Source: Watersipora subatra
Lineage: Eukaryota > Bryozoa > Gymnolaemata > Cheilostomatida > Watersiporidae
Length of the DNA: 64,000 bases
Assembly: GCF_963576615.1 (NCBI RefSeq)
Contig: NC_088712.1
Location: forward strand, 30,099,870-30,163,869
Reading direction: 5' to 3'
Shown here: positions 51,601 to 60,600 of the stretch, piece by piece
How the letters are laid out: each line of letters opens with the position of its first letter
How positions within the stretch are numbered: the stretch's first letter is position 1
The notes under the pieces: model-generated
Database searches by the model: none
The model's input: only the letters and a program-made list of their open reading frames with translations
Told to the model about the DNA's origin: nothing
Position numbers and translations under genes: made by a program

Positions 51601-54600
51601 TAAGTGATACACAGTGTAACCTACTCTAACTAGTACTAGGTGATACACAGTGTAACCTACTCTAACAAGTACTAGGTGATACACAGTGTAACCTACTCTA
51701 ACAAGTACTAAGTGTTACACAGTGTAACCTACTCTAACTAGTACTAAGTGATACACAGTGTAACCTACTCTAACTAGTACTAAGTGATACACAGTGTAAC
51801 CTACTCTAACTAGTACTAAGTGATACACAGTGTAACCTACTCTAACTAGTACTAAGTGATACACAGTGTAACCTACTCTAACTAGTACTAAGTGATACAC
51901 AGTGTAACCTACTCTAACTAGTACTAGGGGATACACAGTGTAACCTACTCTAACAAGTACTAGGTGATACACAGTGTAACCTACTCTAACTAGTACTAAG
52001 TGATACACAGTGTAACCTACTCTAACTAGTACTAAGTGATACACAGTGTAACCTACTCTAACAAGTACTAGGTGATACACAGTGTAACCTACTCTAACTA
52101 GTACTAAGTGATACACAGTGTAACCTACTCTAACTAGTACTAAGTGATACACAGTGTAACCTACTCTAACTAGTACTAGGTGATACACAGTGTAACCTAC
52201 TCTAACTAGTACTAAGTGATACACAGTGTAACCTACTCTAACTAGTACTAAGTGATACACAGTGTAACCTACTCTAACTAGTACTAAGTGATACACAGTG
52301 TAACCTACTCTAACTAGTACTAAGTGATACACAGTGTAACATACTCTAACTAGTACTAAGTGATACACAGTGTAACCTACTCTAACTAGTACTAAGTGAT
52401 ACGCAGTGTAACCTACTCTAACTAGTACTAGGGAATACACAGTATAACATACTCTAACTAGTACTAAGTGATACACAGTATAACATACTCTAACTAGTAC
52501 TAAGTGATACACAGTGTAACCTACTCTAACTAGTACTAAGTGATACACAGTGTAACCTACTCTAACAAGTACTAGGTGATACACAGTGTAACCTACTCTA
52601 ACAAGTACTAAGTGTTACACAGTGTAACCTACTCTAACTAGTACTAAGTGATACACAGTGTAACCTACTCTAACTAGTACTAAGTGATACACAGTGTAAC
52701 CTACTCTAACTAGTACTAAGTGATACACAGTGTAACCTACTCTAACTAGTACTAAGTGATACACAGTGTAACCTACTCTAACTAGTACTAAGTGATACAC
52801 AGTGTAACCTACTCTAACTAGTACTAAGTGATACACAGTGTAACCTACTCTAACTAGTACTAAGTGATACACAGTATAACCTACTCTAACTAGTACTAAG
52901 TGATACACAGTGTAACCTACTCTAACTAGTACTAAGTGATACACAGTGTAACCTACTCTAACTAGTACTAAGTGATACACAGTATAACCTACTCTAACTA
53001 GTACTAAGGGATACACAGTGTAACCTACTCTAACTAGTACTAAGTGATACACAGTGTAACCTACTCTAACTAGTACTAAGTGATACACAGTGTAACCTAC
53101 TCTAACTAGTACTAGGTGATACACAGTGTAACCTACTCTAACTAGTACTAAGTGATACACAGTGTAACCTACTCTAACTAGTACTAAGTGATACACAGTG
53201 TAACCTACTCTAACTAGTACTAAGTGATACACAGTGTAACCTACTCTAACTAGTACTAAGTGATACACAGTGTAACATACTCTAACTAGTACTAAGTGAT
53301 ACACAGTGTAACCTACTCTAACTAGTACTAAGTGATACGCAGTGTAACCTACTCTAACTAGTACTAGGGAATACACAGTGTAACCTACTCTAACTAGTAC
53401 TAGGTGATATACAGTGTAACCTACTCTAACTAGTACTAAGTGATACACAGTGTAACCTACTCTAACTAGTACTAAGTGATACACAGTGTAACCTACTCTA
53501 ACTAGTACTAAGTGATACACAGTGTAACCTACTCTAACTAGTACTAAGTGATACACAGTGTAACCTACTCTAACTAGTACTAAGTGATACACAGTGTAAC
53601 CTACTCTAACTAGTACTAGGTGATACACAGTGTAACCTACTCTAACTAGTACTAAGTGATACACAGTGTAACCTACTCTAACTAGTACTAGGTGATACAC
53701 AGTGTAACATACTCTAACTAGTACTAGGTGATACACAGTGTAACCTACTCTAACTAGTACTAGGTGATACACAGTGTAACATACTCTAACTAGTACTAGG
53801 GAATACACAGTGTAACCTACTCTAACTAGTACTAAGTGATACACAGTGTAACCTACTCTAACTAGTACTAAGTGATACACAGTGTAACCTACTCTAACTA
53901 GTACTAAGTGATACACAGTGTAACATACTCTAACTAGTACTAAGTGATACACAGTGTAACCTACTCTAACTAGTACTAAGTGATACGCAGTGTAACCTAC
54001 TCTAACTAGTACTAGGGAATACACAGTATAACATACTCTAACTAGTACTAAGTGATACACAGTATAACCTACTCTAACTAGTACTAAGTGATACACAGTG
54101 TAACCTACTCTAACTAGTACTAAGTGATACACAGTGTAACCTACTCTAACTAGTACTAAGTGATACACAGTATAACCTACTCTAACTAGTACTAAGGGAT
54201 ACACAGTGTAACCTACTCTAACTAGTACTAAGTGATACACAGTGTAACCTACTCTAACTAGTACTAAGTGATACACAGTGTAACCTACTCTAACTAGTAC
54301 TAGGTGATACACAGTGTAACCTACTCTAACTAGTACTAAGTGATACACAGTGTAACCTACTCTAACTAGTACTAAGTGATACACAGTGTAACCTACTCTA
54401 ACTAGTACTAAGTGATACACAGTGTAACCTACTCTAACTAGTACTAAGTGATACACAGTGTAACATACTCTAACTAGTACTAAGTGATACACAGTGTAAC
54501 CTACTCTAACTAGTACTAAGTGATACGCAGTGTAACCTACTCTAACTAGTACTAGGGAATACACAGTGTAACCTACTCTAACTAGTACTAGGTGATATAC

Positions 54601-57600
54601 AGTGTAACCTACTCTAACTAGTACTAAGTGATACACAGTGTAACCTACTCTAACTAGTACTAAGTGATACACAGTGTAACCTACTCTAACTAGTACTAAG
54701 TGATACACAGTGTAACCTACTCTAACTAGTACTAAGTGATACACAGTGTAACCTACTCTAACTAGTACTAAGTGATACACAGTGTAACCTACTCTAACTA
54801 GTACTAGGTGATACACAGTGTAACCTACTCTAACTAGTACTAAGTGATACACAGTGTAACCTACTCTAACTAGTACTAGGTGATACACAGTGTAACATAC
54901 TCTAACTAGTACTAGGTGATACACAGTGTAACCTACTCTAACTAGTACTAGGTGATACACAGTGTAACCTACTCTAACTAGTACTAGGGGATACACAGTA
55001 TAACATACTCTAACTAGTACTAGGGAATACACAGTGTAACCTACTCTAACTAGTACTAAGTGATACACAGTGTAACCTACTCTAACTAGTACTAGGTGAT
55101 ACACAGTGTAACATACTCTAACTAGTACTAGGTGATACACAGTGTAACCTACTCTAACTAGTACTAGGTGATACACAGTGTAACCTACTCTAACTAGTAC
55201 TAGGGGATACACAGTATAACATACTCTAACTAGTACTAGGTGATACACAGTGTAACCTACTCTAACTAGTACTAAGTGATACACAGTGTAACCTACTCTA
55301 ACTAGTACTAGGTGATACACAGTGTAACATACTCTAACTAGTACTAGGTGATACACAGTGTAACCTACTCTAACTAGTACTAGGTGATACACAGTGTAAC
55401 CTACTCTAACTAGTACTAGGGGATACACAGTATAACATACTCTAACTAGTACTAGGGAATACACAGTGTAACCTACTCTAACTAGTACTAAGTGATACAC
55501 AGTGTAACCTACTCTAACTAGTACTAGGTGATACACAGTGTAACATACTCTAACTAGTACTAGGTGATACACAGTGTAACCTACTCTAACTAGTACTAGG
55601 TGATACACAGTGTAACCTACTCTAACTAGTACTAGGGGATACACAGTATAACATACTCTAACTAGTACTAGGGAATACACAGTGTAACCTACTCTAACTA
55701 GTACTAGGTGATACACAGTGTAACCTACTCTAACTAGTACTAGGTGATACACAGTGTAACCTACTCTAACTAGTACTAAGTGATACACAGTGTAACCTAC
55801 TCTAACTAGTACTAGGTGATACACAGTGTAACATACTCTAACTAGTACTAGGTGATACACAGTGTAACCTACTCTAACTAGTACTAAGTGTTACTAATAA
55901 AGATGTTCAAGATTTTTCAATATAATTTTTGCATTTAGATTGTAGCAGTTTACTTGATTTGTAGTCTGTGGTTTCTGGAGTTTCAGAGCCTGATACGTTT
56001 TACATCACTCGTTCAGCGGATAACGAGCTGTTGCTGAGTGATAAGAAGCTAGGAAGAAAGGAAGTACAGTACCTAATTGATGGTAACTCTATTTTTGTTA
56101 GACCAACTTGATTGTAGTGAAAATCTATGCACAGGGTCCTCTCGTCAAAGTACCATAGTATCATACTAGTTTCATAACTTCTTTTACGGTTCTTTCCTTT
56201 AGTCTTTGCTGATTTTCTCTTTTCAGCACTACCAACACTTCAAATGGTTTTTTTGGATTTGATGATTTCAAAAAATTATAAAAGGGAAGTACGAAGCTCT
56301 GTTTAATATTATTCAAACACCATAAAACCAATTTGAGCGACGGAGAACTTTGTAAATATTTACACTGATTTACGAAACTGTGATTTTTAGAGGAACTTTA
56401 GAGTTTGGATGTTGAGTCAAATCTTTACTCTAATTCTACACAATATGTTGAAACATGTGCTTACCAAGGGATGATAACTCTAATTCTACACAATATGTTG
56501 AAACATGTGCTTACCAAGGGATGATAACTCTAATTCTACACAATATGTTGAAACATGTGCTTACCAAGGGATGATAACTCTAATTCTACACAATATGTTG
56601 AAACATGTGCTTACTAAGGGATGATAACTCTAATTCTACACAATATGTTGAAACATGTGCTTACTAAGGGATGATAACTCTAATTCTACACAATATGTTG
56701 AAACATGTGCTTACTAAGGGATGATAACTCTAATTCTACACAATATGTTGAAACATGTGCTTACTAAGGGATGATAAATTGAGGTATGTTTGTCCTTCCA
56801 ATTCAAAAAATCAGTTGACCGTGTATATGGTAATTTATCGTTTTAGATTCGGGTGAAGTCACTCGGCAGATGGCAACTCATAACTCCGGTTTCTCCATCT
56901 CCGACGACATGGCGCTTCTGCTTGCCCGTGTTGGGTTAGAGCTAGAGCAAGGCTTCGGACATCCCTGCGACATTGAATGGGCTGTTTGTCAAAGTCGCAT
57001 TTATCTTCTTCAGGTGAGTCCTTTCAGCATAAAACTTTGGTTTTTATGCGTAGTTTTTTAAAGCACACAGATTCTGTCTCATTAAAAAGTAGTTTTTGAA
57101 AACAGGAAACATTAAAACAGGAGGTTGTAGAGCAAATTACTTCTGTGTTTAATTGTGAGTCCTGTTGTTTCCTTGATCTTTCATATCCACTGTTAGTTCT
57201 TTGCCTTTAATATAATTGGATAAAACTGGAACAGAGTGCAGTTTAGTGTCACATGATGTCTAGCAACTTGCCAAATCCCTTCTAATGTTAACATATAAAC
57301 CATAAAGGAGACATTGCTTTGCAGAACATGTAAGGATAGTTGATAAAATAGAATTAAAAAAGGAGTCAGGGAATGATGCATATATACTGTGGTAAGGTCG
57401 CTATTGTCTGACTACTGCATGATGCATATTTTGGTTTAGAGCCGCCCGATCACAACGCTGCATACGGAAACTCAGTATGAGCTCTTGCACGAGTTTGACT
57501 CTCCACTGGTGATGGACCACGAGATGCTTTCTACCATGAATATAGGGTGTGTAAGCCTATGCAGATGATTCATGTCAGCAGGTGCTCTCATTAACTCTCT

Positions 57601-60600
57601 GCTGTCAGATTGCAAGTATAAGTTGTACCTATTAGTTTTATCGACTGGGCTCAAGATTTAACCGGCAGGTTAAAAGATAAGCAGTAGCATGGTAGATCAG
57701 CAGGTGCAAAACTGATATAATCCCTGGCCGGTCATCAGCTGTCAGGTGTCAGCAGGTGGCCGCTCATGTCACTGTATGTCTCCTTGAACACAGTTTTAAC
57801 AGCCATTCCTGAACATTTTGATATGTAACATAATATTCAATTTTTAAAAGATGCTTGAAGCTGCAGTTAAAGAATTACCTGTCGGCACTTCAAGGCCACT
57901 AACTAGTTGGGCCATTGGTCATGTTCAGCAGTAGTATGCTAAGAGAAGTCACATGAACCTTCCAACTTTTGATTTTACCCATGATGTATTGAATGTCCTT
58001 AAAAACATTTGATAAATGTTTGTAAATATGTCGTAGTTCTGTTTTAAGACATAATTACCTTGTTCACACACGATTCTAGCGGCTAAATAATAATGATTGA
58101 GTCTTTTTACTATGTAGACTTCAAGTACAGGTGGTCGATATTCTACTTAAAAAGCTAACCCGCTCCTTAGAAAATCCTAAAGCTTTACCAAATCATTTGT
58201 ATGAAGTTCTAGACATGCTTTTTCTCTTGTATAAGACATGATTTCCGAGTTGGATTTTTTTCATTAGTCTATCAAGTATAAAAAAACTTGGATTCCTGTC
58301 TCCATCATTCATCATTTAATTTTAGCTAAATAAATTATTTACTTTGAGTTCAAAGACTTAATCATATATCATTGTATAGGTTGAACGTATCAGAATTTTA
58401 TTGAGTCAATTTGCTTGCATTTTTATTATCTACAACTGTGACAAGGTAAGTTATTATGTACCGAAAGCCAAAGTTTGTTACAGCATTCTTTATTAACATA
58501 AAATTTGGTCATAATAGCTGTAATCGTAATGCAGTTTTGTTTAAATGGTCATTAAATTTTTATACACAAGTTTAATTACAATTACGATTACTCAAGTTAG
58601 GAGGCGCTCTTTTATTGCAGCTGTTTATAAATTACTTGCAAAACTGAAATACGCTCTCAAAGTAGATTGTCAGTTTCCTATTTAATTTCTATCAAGTAAA
58701 TTGGTGTTCATGTGATGTGTAAACACATTAGGAGACTACAACATAAGTAGTTTGAAGGAGTAATGTTTGCTGTTCAATCAGACGAAAGGATTTTTAGTTT
58801 CTATGGCAGTAAAGCAAAAGGTGCTCTGTCTGACATCGAGAGTGTTAAAAATGCTACTGCTCTGGGCACTCTTTGGCAGTATGTCTGTTTTAGTCGCATG
58901 TGGAGATAATCATGTGAACCTTTAGCGATGTGACGAGTCAAATAAATTGATAAGTATGTCAGTTGACTGGTTGCTGACTGTGAGAGTAAAACAGATGGTT
59001 TGCATATAAAACTAACAATGATTTAGTACATTCCAAGTGAGGTTATCCAATTACCTTATAAGTATTCACCTACATGAGTTGGAAGCAAGCAAACTGATAT
59101 AAACGGCATCGATTAAACTGTTCATTCCATGTGTACTACTGCTACATGTGTACTAGTACTAGTGTTACAGTACTACTGCTTGAACTAGCTTCAAATAAAA
59201 CAAAGCAAATCTCTAGATATATGCCTTCAAAATAGTTGAATACATTTATATCATTGATCTGATTCACACTTGTCTCCTATTTTTTTACTAAAGCTGTGTT
59301 AGAATCTGTTTACCGGAACAAAAAATGGGCGACTTTGTGTCACTGTATATATAAATATTTGCAGAGAGGTGATACCTGAAGCAGTGTGTCCTTTGACTTA
59401 CTCTACCGTCATATCTTGCCTTGAGCATGCTATGCAAGTACGTGTATTCCAATGTTATGCAAGTAAATATATTCCAATATTATGGAAGTGTTTTCCAATG
59501 TTATGCAAGTAAATATATTCCAATGTTATGTAAGTAAGTGTTTTCCAATGTTATGTAAGTGTGTTCCAATATTATGTAAGTAAGTATATTCCAATATTAT
59601 GTAAGCTAATATATTCCAATATTATGTAAGTAAGTATATTGCAAGGAATGTTATAACAGTTAGATAAACCCCTGCAGATAGCGTTGAGTTATTTCTGTTT
59701 GAAGAAATTTGTGCGAAATTTGGGCCATCGATGCTCAGCAGATGCCATGATTACAGTCAAGATCTTCTACAGCAGACTCTTCATAAATGTGCATGTGAGT
59801 TGTTCTTCCCCTTTCATACTTCCTACACTTCAAATATATTAATATAGCATTCAACAAAAACTAATTTTTTAAAGTACGTGTGTGAGCCAAAATTTTAACT
59901 TATTATTTATTTATAATAAGTTTTCAATATTTATTTATTTTAACTTTTTTACTGCTTTCTAATTAATTTAATTGTATTGTTTTTGTTTCAGTGAACATTT
60001 TTTAACCACGAATTACTGAAACCGTGAAAGGTAAGCCGCCACGTAACGAGGGATTATACACATGTAATAAGAGGGGAGGTAATATCGGTCATGTAAACAA
60101 TGGACCAGGGTACTAGTGCCAATAATATCAGTGTTCGGGTTTACACCAAACACCCGTTTAAGCATCAAATATGAGGTTATTCTTTTGCCATTGACATTGA
60201 AGGAAATCACTTTTTCAAAGTTTATATCTATATACTTTGCTGCCTTAGAAGTCAATTGAAACGTTATAATGGCTGAAGTGAACATCTTCTTCTCAGTCAC
60301 TCGAAGTGCACAAGGGACGTTCACTGCTAGCTGATAGAAGAATGATGGAATTGGCATTGGCTGGCCACATGATCGACTCGATGACTGATGATGAAGTCAC
60401 ATCCTATCATCATACAGTTCCTTTCCTTGATAGACTATTTAACAGTTTCCGCTTTGTCTATGTGAGTCTATCGCACACTCTTCATTCAAATGCTATGACT
60501 TGCTCTTTAGGAGTTGTCTTATTTCTAATTTGGTAATCAATTTCATTTGTAAACTTTTCTTAATTAAAAATGCTGTTTTTTGGGTTTACTAACATAAATT

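Noticed and set aside
48007-55860. Long minus-strand open frames (up to about 1080 codons) of a 12-residue repeat
   Set aside because: The 36-bp repeat is divisible by three and lacks stops in that frame by chance. It lies inside an intron of gene B whose flanking exons join a conserved motif, and it has no start context or non-repeat domain.
56405-56778. 50-bp array as another donor-derived array (exon 17 end GATGGTAACTCTATTTT versus unit GATGATAACTCTAATTC)
   Set aside because: The similarity covers only about 17 bases, the array starts more than 300 bp from the donor, and the GT of the donor is not kept in the units. Too weak to claim.
60013-60357. Minus-strand frame of 114 codons
   Set aside because: It overlaps gene B exon 22 and intron 21, shows no family resemblance and has no splice or initiation support.
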